Notes: generated by a model not told the origin, from the letters alone. A stretch of 64,000 nucleotides of DNA from Micromonospora vinacea (GCF_015751785.1 NZ_JADOTY010000001.1:6696001-6760000), one strand, 5' to 3'; shown: positions 43,792 to 53,775, numbered from the stretch's first letter. Numbers and translations are program-made.

Positions 43792-44040
43792 GTGGTCGAT
43801 AAGAGCAGCAGACCGTGGGTGCGTCCGAAGTACCTGACCGCGTTGACGCTGCTGAGCAGCCTGGTGGTGCTGGGTCTGCTCTCGTGGTGCTGGACGAGCT
43901 TCGTCTTCCTCACCAACCTGTTCCGGGCCAACTACGGCATCGGGGCCGCATCGGCATCGCCGCAACCATCCCGCCCAGACACTCGGCCTCCCACTGCTGG
44001 CTGCGCTGTTCGGACCCCCTGCCTCCACCTCCTGCCCTGA
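43792..44040 (+). CDS. Hypothetical small membrane protein
   Basis: 82 residues from GTG 43792 with GGGGG upstream. One or two hydrophobic helices (YLTALTLLSSLVVLGLLSWC, SFVFLTNLF) and a proline-rich tail. No family recognised. Antisense frames here are arginine-rich shadows, which makes this strand the better choice, but it could be spurious. Confidence 0.38.
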   Translation: MVDKSSRPWVRPKYLTALTLLSSLVVLGLLSWCWTSFVFLTNLFRANYGIGAASASPQPSRPDTRPPTAGCAVRTPCLHLLP

Positions 44041-44137
44041 CGCGAGCGTCCCCGTGCCGATTCGCCCGCCCTCGCGAGTCGACAGTCCCGACGGGAGTGG
44101 CCGTTTTCGGACCAGGCTGCGGGTAGGCTGCGGCAGG

Positions 44138-44818
44138 GTGATCGATGATCCCGGCCGGCGACCACGTGAGGACGACGCCCGCCTCAACGGCCTCGCCCAC
44201 CGGCTCGACAAGCCAATGGGCGTCCTCGGGCTGCTCTTCCTGCTGCTCGTCCTCGCGCAGGCGCTCGTTCACGACGGACCGCTCAGCACCGGACTCACCG
44301 TCACCAGCTGGGTCCTGTGGGCGGTCTTCGTCGCCGAGTTCACGCTCCGCGCCTGGCTGGCCCGCCACCAGGCACGCGAGTTCTGGAAACACAACTGGTG
44401 GCAACTGATCTTCCTGGCCGTGCCGTTCCTGCGCTTCCTGCGCGCGGCGAGCGCACTGCGAGCCGCCCGCGGTGGCGGCGTCGTCGCCGCCGCCGTACGC
44501 GGGTCCCGCTCCGCCGGCCGGCTGCTCACCGACCGGCTGGCCTGGCTCGCCGCGGTGACCGTCACCGTCATCCTCGCGGCCGGGCAACTGCTTGTGGTCA
44601 CCCGCTCCTACCCCGGCCTCGCCCAGGCCCTACACGACGCGGCCCTCACCACCATCACCGGCGAACCGCTGCGCGCCGACGACACATTCGCGCAGATCCT
44701 GGAGCTCGCGCTCGCCGCGTACTCCGTCGCGGTGTTCGGCACCCTCGCAGGCGCGGTCGGTGCGTTCTTCCTCAGCCGGGAGCGCGCCGAGAACGAGCGC
44801 CGTCAACCGAGCGAGTAG
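44138..44818 (+). CDS. Voltage-gated ion-channel-like membrane protein with altered filter
   Basis: 226 residues from GTG 44138 (a GTG at 44054 is possible). Helices follow the one-subunit cation-channel plan: S1 (GVLGLLFLLLVLAQAL), S2 (VLWAVFVAEFTLRAWLA), S3 (WWQLIFLAVPF), an S4-like segment LRFLRAASALRAARG with four arginines, then S5, a pore loop and S6. The pore loop reads ALTTITGEPLRADD instead of the T-x-G-Y-G-D of potassium channels. It may be non-selective or have lost conduction. Confidence 0.75.
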   Translation: MIDDPGRRPREDDARLNGLAHRLDKPMGVLGLLFLLLVLAQALVHDGPLSTGLTVTSWVLWAVFVAEFTLRAWLARHQAREFWKHNWWQLIFLAVPFLRFLRAASALRAARGGGVVAAAVRGSRSAGRLLTDRLAWLAAVTVTVILAAGQLLVVTRSYPGLAQALHDAALTTITGEPLRADDTFAQILELALAAYSVAVFGTLAGAVGAFFLSRERAENERRQPSE

Positions 44819-44942
44819 CGCCCGCCCGCCCTCAGATCGACCACACCCCCAGCGGACCTACCCGTGCGGACCGACGGACCCGAACGGACCGGGCGCCCCG
44901 TGGCGAGGCTGATCGAGCGCGACGGGGGTGAGGTTCGTGTTC

Positions 44943-45176
44943 CTACGACTCTCGGGCGCGGTTACGGCGGTGGTGGACGATCAACGCGACCGCGCAGAGC
45001 ACGGCCACCAGGCCGAACGCCGAGCTGATCCACTGGTTGTCCGCCGCGGTCGACAGCACCACGTTGGCCGCGGCGCTGACGAAGAGCACCAGCCACAGCA
45101 GCGGGCGTAGCAGGCCGCCGCCCGGCTTCTTCGGTGCGTCGACCGTGGCTTCGGTGATGCGGTACGGATCGGTCAT
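44943..45176 (-). CDS. Small two-helix membrane protein
   Basis: 77 residues; AAGGAGG lies five bases before the ATG, an excellent ribosome site. Two transmembrane helices (LLRPLLWLVLFVSAAANVVL and SAFGLVAVLCAVALIVHH) with a basic C-terminus. It is divergent from the two-component system starting at 45345, so it may share its regulation. No known family. Confidence 0.72.
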   Translation of the reverse strand: MTDPYRITEATVDAPKKPGGGLLRPLLWLVLFVSAAANVVLSTAADNQWISSAFGLVAVLCAVALIVHHRRNRARES

Positions 45177-45344
45177 GACTACCTCCTTCAGTGAACGTTT
45201 CTCGACGCCGTCAACGCTAGGCGGGTGGCGCGGCGGGGACGATCCCGTCAGCTCGACGACAGTGGTACAGCAGGCTGTACCTTCCGCGCCGGGCGTTGTC
45301 GGGCGGGGCCCGCGGTGGCCTATGTTGGCGTGGGAGGTGGGTCG

Positions 45345-46571
45345 ATGGCGTACGTGCGGGCCCGGGTTCGCGCCTCGGTCGACGCCCTGGAGCATCTCGC
45401 CGGAGGGCTGGGCACCGCCGCGCTGGCGCTGGGCGCGCTGCTCTGGGCGGCGATCGTGGCGGTGACCTGCCTGGGCGGGGTGGGGCTGCTGGCGGCGCCC
45501 GGTGCGTTGCGGGCGGTGCGCTCGGTGGCCGACCGCGAGCGGGCCCGGCTGTCCCGCTGGGGTGAGCCGATCCTCACGCCGGGGCCGGTGCCGGCCGGGT
45601 TGCGGACGGCGACGCGTGATCCCTTCGTGCGCCGGGAGCTCGGCTGGGTCGCGCTGTACTCGCTCATCGGCCTGGTGACCGGGCTGGTCGGCCTCGTGCT
45701 GCCACTCTCTGCCGTGCAGTACGTCACGTTCCCGCTGTGGTACGAGTTGCTCCCTGCCGACGCCGGCGGGCCGGGGATCGTCTGGTGGCGCATCGACGGT
45801 TTGTCCGAGGCACTCGCGGTCGGGGTGCTCGGGGTGGGCTGGCTGGCCGCCGCGATCTGGTTCAGCCCGGTCCTGGCCCGTCTTCAGGCATGGCCGGGCC
45901 GGTTGCTGCTGCCTCCGCCGCCGGGTGTCGACCTGTCGCTGCGGGTGGCCGAGCTGACCGCCACCCGCGCTGCGGCGCTTGACGCCCACGCCGTCGAACT
46001 GCGCCGGATCGAGCGTTCGTTGCACGACGGCACCCAGAACCGGTTGGTCGCGGTCAACGTGTTGCTGGGCGCCGCGCGGCGGGCCGCGCGCCGTAATCCG
46101 GACCGCGCCGACGAGATCCTCGGGCAGGCGCAGGACGCTGCGGAACAGGCACTCGGCGAGCTGCGTACGGTGGTGCGCGGGATCCTGCCGCCCGTGCTGG
46201 ACGACCGGGGTCTCGCCGGCGCGCTGGCGGGCCTGGCCGGCAGCTGCGTGGTGCCCTGCCGACTTGAGGTGGACGTGGCTGTGCGGTGCGCGGCCTCGGT
46301 CGAGGCCACCGCGTACTTCGTGGTGGCCGAGGCGCTGACCAACGTCGTCCGGCACAGCGGTGCGAGCCAGGTGGACGTGGCCGTGCGCCGCGAGCGCGGC
46401 CGACTGCTGGTGTCCATTATGGACGACGGGCACGGCGACGCGGACGAGACACGTGGCTCAGGGCTCACCGGTATCCGCCGACGGGTCGAGGCGTACGACG
46501 GACGGATGACACTGACGAGCCCTCCGGGCGGGCCGACGAGAATGGACGTGGAGCTGCCATGCGGATCGTGA
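45345..46571 (+). CDS. NarL-type sensor histidine kinase
   Basis: 408 residues from ATG 45345 with GGGAGG upstream. An N-terminal sensor region with about four hydrophobic helices (to residue 185) matches the putative sensor module of actinomycete kinases. HisKA_3 follows: LRRIERSLHDGTQNRLVAVN, phospho-acceptor H227. The ATPase has EALTNVVRHSGA (N-box), DDGHGDA (G1) and GSGLTGIRRRVEAYDG (G2). The stop overlaps the response-regulator start by 13 bp. Adjacent ABC exporter genes suggest it senses a cell-envelope-active compound. Confidence 0.92.
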   Translation: MAYVRARVRASVDALEHLAGGLGTAALALGALLWAAIVAVTCLGGVGLLAAPGALRAVRSVADRERARLSRWGEPILTPGPVPAGLRTATRDPFVRRELGWVALYSLIGLVTGLVGLVLPLSAVQYVTFPLWYELLPADAGGPGIVWWRIDGLSEALAVGVLGVGWLAAAIWFSPVLARLQAWPGRLLLPPPPGVDLSLRVAELTATRAAALDAHAVELRRIERSLHDGTQNRLVAVNVLLGAARRAARRNPDRADEILGQAQDAAEQALGELRTVVRGILPPVLDDRGLAGALAGLAGSCVVPCRLEVDVAVRCAASVEATAYFVVAEALTNVVRHSGASQVDVAVRRERGRLLVSIMDDGHGDADETRGSGLTGIRRRVEAYDGRMTLTSPPGGPTRMDVELPCGS

Positions 46572-47215
46572 TCGCCGAGGACGACCCGCTGCTGCGTGAG
46601 GGGTTGGCTCTGCTGCTGCGGGCCGAGGATCTGGACGTGGTCGCCACAGCCGGTACTCCGGGCGAGTTCCTGGTCGCCGTCGACGACCATGCTCCGGACG
46701 TCGCGATCGTGGACGTACGGATGCCGCCGACCCACACCGACGAGGGCATCGTGGCCGCGGTGGAGGCCCGGCGGCGCCGCCCCGGCCTCGCGGTGCTGGT
46801 CCTGTCGGCGTACGTGGAGCAGGCGTTCGCCACCGACCTGTTCTCGGTCGGCGCCGCCGGGCTCGGTTATCTGTTGAAGGAGCGGGTGGGCCGGGTCGAG
46901 GAGTTCCTCGCCGCGCTGCACCGCGTCGCTGACGGCGGCAGCGTGATCGACCCGGAGGTGGTGGCGCAGTTGCTCGCCCGCAACCGCCGGACGGACACGG
47001 CGCTGAGCGAGCTGTCGCCGCGTGAGCGTGAGGTGCTGGGGCTGATGGCCGAAGGGCTTGGCAACAGCGCGATCGCCGAGCGGCTGTTCGTCACCGACGG
47101 CGCGGTGCACAAGCACATCCGCAGCATCTTCTCGAAGCTTCAGCTTCCACCGGACGACCAGGCCGACCGCCGGGTCACCGCGGTACTGCGCTACCTGAAC
47201 GGTGGTCGGCGGTAG
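46559..47215 (+). CDS. LuxR-family (NarL-type) response regulator
   Basis: 218 residues. Receiver domain with acidic E8-D9-D10 and phospho-acceptor D52 (IVDVRMPP), then a LuxR helix-turn-helix: LSPREREVLGLMAEGLGNSA, then IAERLFVTDGAVHKHIRSIF. It is cotranscribed with the kinase just upstream and probably activates the ABC transporter genes that begin 112 bp downstream. Confidence 0.93.
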   Translation: MRIVIAEDDPLLREGLALLLRAEDLDVVATAGTPGEFLVAVDDHAPDVAIVDVRMPPTHTDEGIVAAVEARRRRPGLAVLVLSAYVEQAFATDLFSVGAAGLGYLLKERVGRVEEFLAALHRVADGGSVIDPEVVAQLLARNRRTDTALSELSPREREVLGLMAEGLGNSAIAERLFVTDGAVHKHIRSIFSKLQLPPDDQADRRVTAVLRYLNGGRR

Positions 47216-47326
47216 CGCCTGCTGTACCCGGACCTGGCAGCCCGCGGGATGGTCGCCGTTCTCCCACGTCAATAGCGTTTCTGGTGCGCGCAGTTCTTGC
47301 CGATGACACGGAGAGAGGCCACCAGA

Positions 47327-48088
47327 ATGCCGGATTATCCGGGACAGACCATCGAACCGGCGGTACGCGTCGAACACCTCACCCGGGTGTACGGCGCCGG
47401 CCGTAACCAGGTGACTGCGCTCGCGGGCATCGATGTCGGCTTCGACCGGGGCACCTTCACCGCGGTGATGGGACCCTCGGGCTCCGGCAAGAGCACGCTG
47501 CTGCAGACTGCGGCCGGGCTCGACCGGCCCACCTCCGGTCGGGTGGTCATCGGAGGCACCGACCTGTCCGGGCTGTCCGAGACCCGCCTGACCGAGCTGC
47601 GTCGTACCCGGATCGGGTTCGTCTTCCAGGCATTCAACCTGATCGGCGCGCTCACCGTCGAGGAGAACATCGTGCTGCCCCTGCGCCTGGCCGGCGTCCG
47701 TCCGGACCGGGCCTGGCTGACCCAGGTGGTCGAGCGGGTCGGCCTCACCGACCGACTGCACCACCGGCCGGCCGCGCTCTCCGGCGGCCAGCAGCAGCGG
47801 GTGGCGATCGCCCGGGCGCTGGCCACCCGCCCCGAGGTGATCTTCTCAGACGAGCCCACCGGCGCCCTCGACTCGCGGACCGCGGCGGAGGTGCTGACGC
47901 TGCTTCGCGCGGTCGTGGACGAACACGGGCTGACCGTGGTGATGGTGACCCACGATCCGATCGCCGCGTCGTACGCGGACCGCGTGCTCGTGTTGGCCGA
48001 CGGTGCGATAGTCGCCGACCTTCCGCAGCTCGGAGCCGCCGGTATCGCCGAGCACCTGGCTTCGCTGGATCGGCGGGTCCTCCGATGA
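47327..48088 (+). CDS. ABC transporter ATP-binding protein (MacB/LolD type)
   Basis: 253 residues from ATG 47327 with GAGAGAGG upstream. Motifs: Walker A GPSGSGKSTLL, Q-loop GFVFQAFNLI, signature LSGGQQQRVAIARAL, Walker B VIFSDEPTGALD. This is the MacB/LolD-type ATPase that pairs with FtsX-like permeases to export peptides or lipoproteins by mechanotransmission. It overlaps the permease by ATGA. The neighbouring kinase/regulator pair is the standard arrangement for antibiotic-responsive exporters. Confidence 0.93.
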   Translation: MPDYPGQTIEPAVRVEHLTRVYGAGRNQVTALAGIDVGFDRGTFTAVMGPSGSGKSTLLQTAAGLDRPTSGRVVIGGTDLSGLSETRLTELRRTRIGFVFQAFNLIGALTVEENIVLPLRLAGVRPDRAWLTQVVERVGLTDRLHHRPAALSGGQQQRVAIARALATRPEVIFSDEPTGALDSRTAAEVLTLLRAVVDEHGLTVVMVTHDPIAASYADRVLVLADGAIVADLPQLGAAGIAEHLASLDRRVLR

Positions 48089-50556
48089 TCGGCCTCGCCG
48101 CCCGCCTGCTGCGGCACCGCGCCGGCCCGGCCGCCGCGACCCTGCTGGCCCTGATCGCCGGCGTGCTGATCCTGGTGGCGATGGGCACGCTCGTCGAGTC
48201 CGGGCTGCGTTTCCGCCCGGAGCCACGGCTCTGGGCAACGGCCGACGTGGTCGTCGCCAACCGCACGGTCAGCCACACGTTCAAAGAGTTCGGCGGCGAC
48301 ACCACCACGAGCACCGTCACGCTGCCCGAGGGCGGCACTGTGGACGCGGCCCTGGTGGAGCAGATCCGCCAGGTGCCGGGCGTCGCGGCCGTCACCGGCG
48401 ACGAAGGGCTGCTGATCGGCTCACCCGCTGCCGTGGGACACGGCTGGGACACGTACGCCTTCACCGGTCGTCCCATCGCCGCGGGTGCCGCGCCACGGGC
48501 CGACGACGAGGTGCTTGTCGACACCCGTCTCGGCGTGGCACCGGGCGACCGCATCGACCTGGTCGTCGGCGGGGTCAGCCGGTCGTACCGGGTGAGCGGA
48601 ACCGCCGAGACCGGTTCGGCGGCGGTGTTCTTCAGCGACGCGCAGGCCGCCCGGTTGTCCGCCCATCCGGGCCGGGTGGATGCGATCGGCGTGCGGATGG
48701 TGCCCGGCGCCGACCTCGGCGCGGTACGCGAGATCGCGTCGGCGGCCGGCGCCACGACGTACGCCGGGAAAGACCGTGGGAACGTCGAGCAGTCGGAGGA
48801 CCAGGCCGCCCAGACGTTGCTGATCGAGGTCGGATCGGTTTTCGGGGGGTACGTCGTCCTGCTGATCGTCTTCGTGGTGGCCGGCACCATCGGGCTGTCC
48901 GTCCGGCACCGTCGACGTGACCTGGCGTTACTGCGCGCGGTCGCGGCCACGCCGGGGCAGGTGCGTCGCATGCTTGTCGCCGAGGCCACGCTGCTCGCCC
49001 TGCTCGGCTCTGCGATCGGCGGCCCGGCCGGCCTGCTGGCGGCCCGTTGGGTGCACGGCGAGCTGGTCGGACGGGGGTTCGTGCCGGCCAGCTTCCCGAT
49101 GGCCGACGGCCTGTTCGCGGTGCCGGCCGCGGTCCTCGTGGCGGTCCTCGTGGCGGTGCTCGCCGCGGTGCTCGCGGCACGCCGGGTCACCGGGATCAAG
49201 CCGATCGAGGCGCTCGGCGAGATCGCTGTCGAGCCTCGGCGTAGCGGCCGGGTGCGGCTGAGCGCCGGCGTGCTGACGCTGGCGGCGGCCGGCGCCTCCG
49301 GGGCGTTCACGCTCGGTGCCGCCGGGTCGACCGGGGCTCTGGCCGGCGCGGTCGGCATGCTGTACCTGTTCGTCATCGCGGTGGCGCTGCTCGCACCGAG
49401 GATCAACGCGTACGCGGCACGCCTGCTCACACCGTTGTTGCCGCGGATGTGGCGGGTCAGCGGCTACCTGGCCGCAGCCAACCTGCGGGCCAACGCGCAG
49501 GGCATGGCGACCGTCCTGACCGCCCTCGTGCTGTCAGTGGGGTTCGGCGGCTCGGTGTGGTTCCTGCAGAACAACCTGGAACGGCAGACCACCACGCAGA
49601 GCAGCGCGGGAACCCTCGCCGAGCGGGTGCTTGTCGCTCCGGGTGGGCTGCCGAAGGACGCGGCGCGGGAGATCCGTGAGTTGCCCGGGGTGCAGGCGGC
49701 CACCGGTGTGCACCGTACGCAGGTGGTGGTGCGGGCGCTCGGCGGAATCGAGCCGGTCAGCGCGCAGTCGGTCGACCCGGCGGGCATCACGTCGACGATG
49801 GACCTCGCCGTGCGCGAGGGCAACCTGGCCGAGCTGCGCGCCGGCACTGTCGCCCTGTCGGCGATGCAGGCGTCCACTTCCGGCTGGGACGTCGGCGACC
49901 AGGCGCAACTCTGGCTGGGCGACGGCACCCCAGTCACGTTGGACGTCATCGCGATCTACGGCCGTGGCCTCGGCTTCGGCGACGTCACGCTGGCCGCCGA
50001 GACGGTCGCCGGGCACACGGCCGGGGGTACCGACGACGAGATCCTGGTCAGCGCCGGCCCGGAGGCCGACACCGCGTTGGCCACCTGGTCGGCTGGGCAC
50101 CCGGGCGCCCAGGTTCTCGACGCCGCCACCCGTACGCGCCTGATCAGCACCGACATGGCGTTCGGCGCCTGGCTGAACCGGCTGCTGATCGGCGTGATGG
50201 TGGGGTACGCGGCGCTGGCGGCGGCCACCACGATGGTGCTGGCCGCGTTGGCCCGCCGCCGCGAGCTGGCGTTGCTACAACTGGTCGGGGTCACCCGCCG
50301 TCAGATCCGGAGGATGGTCCAGGCCGAACAGGCCGGGCTGCTCGGCACCGCGGTGCTGATCGGCGTGACGATCGCGGCGCTGACCCTGAGCGCGATCGTC
50401 AACGGACTGACCGGCAGCCCGATCCCGTACGTCCCGCCGCTCGGTTGGGTGGCGGTGCTCGGCGGCACGACACTGCTGGCGTTGGCAACGACTGTGTGGC
50501 CCGTCCGACGCCTGCTCGGCGCTCCTCCGATCGACAACATCGGTGTGAAGGAGTAG
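48085..50556 (+). CDS. FtsX-type ABC transporter permease
   Basis: 823 residues. Duplicated FtsX plan: helix 1 (about 12-34), large extracellular domain (35-250), three helices (about 250-360), a second segment with further helices (about 390-475), a second extracellular domain (480-680) and three terminal helices (690-810). RRRDLALLRAVAATPGQVRR and RRRELALLQLVGVTRRQIRR are the two coupling segments typical of the family. It works with the ATPase just upstream. An alanine/valine micro-repeat (AVLVAVLVAVLAAVLA) marks one helix. Substrate unknown; envelope-active peptide is the usual case. Confidence 0.92.
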   Translation: MIGLAARLLRHRAGPAAATLLALIAGVLILVAMGTLVESGLRFRPEPRLWATADVVVANRTVSHTFKEFGGDTTTSTVTLPEGGTVDAALVEQIRQVPGVAAVTGDEGLLIGSPAAVGHGWDTYAFTGRPIAAGAAPRADDEVLVDTRLGVAPGDRIDLVVGGVSRSYRVSGTAETGSAAVFFSDAQAARLSAHPGRVDAIGVRMVPGADLGAVREIASAAGATTYAGKDRGNVEQSEDQAAQTLLIEVGSVFGGYVVLLIVFVVAGTIGLSVRHRRRDLALLRAVAATPGQVRRMLVAEATLLALLGSAIGGPAGLLAARWVHGELVGRGFVPASFPMADGLFAVPAAVLVAVLVAVLAAVLAARRVTGIKPIEALGEIAVEPRRSGRVRLSAGVLTLAAAGASGAFTLGAAGSTGALAGAVGMLYLFVIAVALLAPRINAYAARLLTPLLPRMWRVSGYLAAANLRANAQGMATVLTALVLSVGFGGSVWFLQNNLERQTTTQSSAGTLAERVLVAPGGLPKDAAREIRELPGVQAATGVHRTQVVVRALGGIEPVSAQSVDPAGITSTMDLAVREGNLAELRAGTVALSAMQASTSGWDVGDQAQLWLGDGTPVTLDVIAIYGRGLGFGDVTLAAETVAGHTAGGTDDEILVSAGPEADTALATWSAGHPGAQVLDAATRTRLISTDMAFGAWLNRLLIGVMVGYAALAAATTMVLAALARRRELALLQLVGVTRRQIRRMVQAEQAGLLGTAVLIGVTIAALTLSAIVNGLTGSPIPYVPPLGWVAVLGGTTLLALATTVWPVRRLLGAPPIDNIGVKE

Positions 50557-50780
50557 GCGTCGCGGCTCGAATATCGACAACCGCACGCGAGGCCGGTTCG
50601 CCCTGCACCAGCTCGGCCGGCGAGGGCCGGAGGACCTGCGGCGACGGGACGTCACGCTCTACCCCGTCGGCGTAGGCAGTCCGAGGATCGAAGCAGGACG
50701 ATCATCCGGATCGGATACGGACCACAGGCCGCGGTGACACCGCGCCGGCCGCTGTCCGAGTTTCTGCGAAGGAGCGACCA

Positions 50781-51257
50781 GTGACCATTCGACGATCATG
50801 GCGCGCCCGGATGTACCGGGGAGGACGCCCCGGTCGCCTGGCGCGGGTGCTCAACCGGATCGCCGCTGCCCAGCACAGCAGCGGATTCCTGGCACCGTCG
50901 GGCTGGGTGACAGTGGAAGTGGTCGGCCGCAGAAGCGGGCGGACGGTGGCCGTGCCGTTGGTGATGACCATTCATGGCGGGGAGCGCTACCTGGTCTCGA
51001 TGCTCGGGCGCCGGGCCAACTGGGTGGCCAACGTGCGGGCTGCCGACGGTGCGGCCACCCTTCGGCGTGGCCGGCGGGAGTCGGTCCGGTTGGTCGAGGT
51101 GGACGTGGCGGAACGAGCGCCGATCCTGCGCGAGTATCTCGCCAAGGCACCGGGCGCCCGCCCGCACTTCCCGGTCGATCGGCATTCCTCACTCCCTGAG
51201 TTCATGACGATCGCGCCGGATTACCCGGTATTCCTGATCAGACCGGCGGTGCCCTGA
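50781..51257 (+). CDS. Deazaflavin (F420)-dependent nitroreductase-family oxidoreductase
   Basis: 158 residues from GTG 50781 with AAGGAG upstream. The DDN/F420H2-dependent reductase pattern is clear: VVGRRSGRTVAVPLVMTIHG, YLVSMLGRRANWVANVRAAD, ATLRRGRRESVRLVEV. These enzymes use F420H2 to reduce quinones or other acceptors. F420 is common in actinomycetes, which supports the taxonomic inference. The 224 bp before it show no gene. Confidence 0.87.
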   Translation: MTIRRSWRARMYRGGRPGRLARVLNRIAAAQHSSGFLAPSGWVTVEVVGRRSGRTVAVPLVMTIHGGERYLVSMLGRRANWVANVRAADGAATLRRGRRESVRLVEVDVAERAPILREYLAKAPGARPHFPVDRHSSLPEFMTIAPDYPVFLIRPAVP

Positions 51258-51372
51258 GGTCCCGGAGCTGGGGGCCGAACGTCCCTCGGCGGACGGCTTC
51301 TGGCCCTTGGGGGCGACGTCGGCCGGGCCTAGCGTGACTCCTGACAAGCCGAGATCTGTGAAAGGAGCCGCC

Positions 51373-53775
51373 GTGACCGCGGTCGTATCCGAGCCCCGTA
51401 CGCTCGCCGAGCTCGACGACACCGAACTCGCCCGTCTGGACGCGTGGTGGCGGGCGAACAACTACCTGACCATCGGGCAGATTTACCTGCAGGGCAACCC
51501 GTTGCTGCGCGAGCCGCTGTCGGCTGAGCACATCAAGCCGCGCCTGCTCGGTCACTGGGGAACCAGCCCCGGTCTGTCGCTGATCTACGCGCACGTCTCC
51601 CGGCTGATCCGGCACACCGGTCAGCAGGCGATCTACCTGGCCGGTCCGGGTCACGGCGGCCCGGCACTGGTGGCCGCCGGCTACCTGGAAGGCACCTACA
51701 GCGAGATCTACCCGGACGTCAGTCAGGATGAGGCCGGGATGCTGCGCCTGTTCCGGCAGTTCTCCAGCCCGGGCGGTATCCCGTCGCACGTGTCGGTGAC
51801 CACCCCCGGCTCCATCCACGAGGGCGGCGAACTGGGCTATGTCCTGGTCCACGCGTTCGGCGCGGTCATGGACAACCCGGACCTGCTGGCCATCGCGGTG
51901 GTGGGCGACGGTGAGGCCGAGACCGGGCCCCTCGAGGGCTCCTGGAAGGGCGTGTCCTTTCTCAACCCCGAGCGCGACGGCGCGGTCCTGCCGATCCTGC
52001 ACCTCAACGACGCCAAGATCTCCGGCCCCACCGTGCTGGGGCGCAAGGATCCCGAGGAGGTACGCAACCTGCTGCGTGGCCACGGCTACGACGTCATCGA
52101 GGTCGAGGGCTCCGACCTGCCCGGCATGCACCACCGCTTCGCCGCCGCCCTCGTCACTGCCTGGACGAGGATCCGCGACATCCAGACCGCCGCGCGCGAC
52201 GGTTCCTGGGACGGTACCCGCCCGGCCTGGCCGCTGATCATCCTGCGGTCACCGAAGGGCTGGACCGGGCCGGACTCCGTCGACGGGATCACCGTCACCG
52301 GGACCTGGCGGTCGCACCAGGTGCCGCTGTCCGGCGTCAAGGAGAACCCGGAGCACCTCGCACTGCTCGAACGCTGGCTCAAGTCGTACCGTCCGGAGGA
52401 GCTGTTCGATTCCGCCGGCGCGCCCGTGGCGTTGATCCGGGACCAGGCTCCCGACGGTGACCTACGGATGAGCGCCAGCCCGCATGCCAACGGCGGGGTG
52501 CTGACCCGGGATCTGGACCTGCCGGACTTCCGTGCCTACGCGGTCGACGTGCCCCGGCCCGCGCAGCGGCGGGCCGAGTCGACGCGCAAGCTGGGCGAGA
52601 TGATGCGTGACATCTACGCCCGCAACGCCGACCGGTTCCGGTTGTTCTGCCCCGACGAGACCAACAGCAACCGGCTCGGTTCCGTCTTCGAGGTCTCCGA
52701 CCGCGCCTTCATGGAGCGCGTGACGTCAGAGGATGTGGCGATCAGCCGCCACGGCCGGGTCATGGAGGTGCTCAGCGAGCACAACTGCCACGGCTGGCTG
52801 GAGGGCTACAACCTGACCGGTCGGCACGGCATGTTCGCCACGTACGAGGCGTTCGCCATGGTCAGCGCCTCCCAAACCGTGCAGCACGGCAAGTGGTTGC
52901 AGGAGGCCAAGAATCTGCCGTGGCGCGAGAAGGTCCCCAGCCTCAACGTGCTGCTCACCTCGACGGCGTGGCGCAACGACCACAACGGCTTCTCCCACCA
53001 GGGGCCCGGCCTGATCCAGGTGGTGCTGACCCAGCGCGGCGACGTCGCCCGGGTGTACCTGCCGCCGGACGCCAACACCCTGCTGTCGGTGGCCGACCAC
53101 TGCTTCCGGTCGCGGTCCTACATCAACCTGATCGTGATCGACAAGCAGCCGCAGCTGCAGTACCTCTCCATGGACGAGGCGATCGAGCACTGCGCCCGCG
53201 GCGCGGGCGTCTGGGACTGGGCCGGCACCGACGACGGCACCGGCGACCCCGACATCGTCCTCGCCTGCGCCGGCGACGTCGTCACCATGGAGACGGTCGC
53301 GGCCGCACAGATCCTGCGCGACCGGTTGCCCGGCTTCAAGGTCCGCGTGGTCAACGTGGTCGACCTGATGACCCTGGTCCGGCCCAAGGACCACCCGCAC
53401 GGCATGAACGAGACCTTGTTCACCGAGCTGTTCACCGACACCGTCGACGTGGTGTTCTCCTTCCACGGCTACCCCGGCGCGATCCACCAGCTCGTGCACG
53501 GCCGCCCGGACGCGGACCGGTTCCGCGTCCGCGGCTTCATCGAGCAGGGCACGACCACCACCCCGTTCGACATGACGGTGCGCAACAAGGCGTCGCGGTA
53601 CCACCTCGTGATGGACGCCATCAACAACGCCAGGCGCCTCCCCCGCGGCGCCGCGGACCTCAAGGCCTGGTGCCAGAGTCAGCTCGACCGCCACGAGGCG
53701 TACGTGGTGGAGCACCTGGAGGACATGCCCGAGGTCCGCGACTGGGCGCTCGGCGACTGGGCCGCACGCGGCTGA
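51373..53775 (+). CDS. xfp: Xylulose-5-phosphate/fructose-6-phosphate phosphoketolase
   Basis: 800 residues from GTG 51373, preceded by AAAGGAG. It splits xylulose-5-P or fructose-6-P with phosphate to acetyl-phosphate and an aldose phosphate, using thiamine diphosphate. Family blocks: GHWGTSPGLSLIYAHVSRLI, AIYLAGPGHGGPALVA, TPGSIHEGGELGYVL, and the cofactor motif VGDGEAETGPLEGSW. C-terminal blocks RNDHNGFSHQGPG and VVNVVDLMTL are also present. Full length. It starts a block of carbon-flow genes (PPDK, PFL, G6PD); a phosphotransacetylase or acetate kinase is not in the window. Confidence 0.95.
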   Translation: MTAVVSEPRTLAELDDTELARLDAWWRANNYLTIGQIYLQGNPLLREPLSAEHIKPRLLGHWGTSPGLSLIYAHVSRLIRHTGQQAIYLAGPGHGGPALVAAGYLEGTYSEIYPDVSQDEAGMLRLFRQFSSPGGIPSHVSVTTPGSIHEGGELGYVLVHAFGAVMDNPDLLAIAVVGDGEAETGPLEGSWKGVSFLNPERDGAVLPILHLNDAKISGPTVLGRKDPEEVRNLLRGHGYDVIEVEGSDLPGMHHRFAAALVTAWTRIRDIQTAARDGSWDGTRPAWPLIILRSPKGWTGPDSVDGITVTGTWRSHQVPLSGVKENPEHLALLERWLKSYRPEELFDSAGAPVALIRDQAPDGDLRMSASPHANGGVLTRDLDLPDFRAYAVDVPRPAQRRAESTRKLGEMMRDIYARNADRFRLFCPDETNSNRLGSVFEVSDRAFMERVTSEDVAISRHGRVMEVLSEHNCHGWLEGYNLTGRHGMFATYEAFAMVSASQTVQHGKWLQEAKNLPWREKVPSLNVLLTSTAWRNDHNGFSHQGPGLIQVVLTQRGDVARVYLPPDANTLLSVADHCFRSRSYINLIVIDKQPQLQYLSMDEAIEHCARGAGVWDWAGTDDGTGDPDIVLACAGDVVTMETVAAAQILRDRLPGFKVRVVNVVDLMTLVRPKDHPHGMNETLFTELFTDTVDVVFSFHGYPGAIHQLVHGRPDADRFRVRGFIEQGTTTTPFDMTVRNKASRYHLVMDAINNARRLPRGAADLKAWCQSQLDRHEAYVVEHLEDMPEVRDWALGDWAARG

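Noticed and set aside
49131..49175. Short GC-rich micro-repeat
   Set aside because: Encodes an Ala/Val/Leu transmembrane helix of the ABC permease; explained by protein composition.
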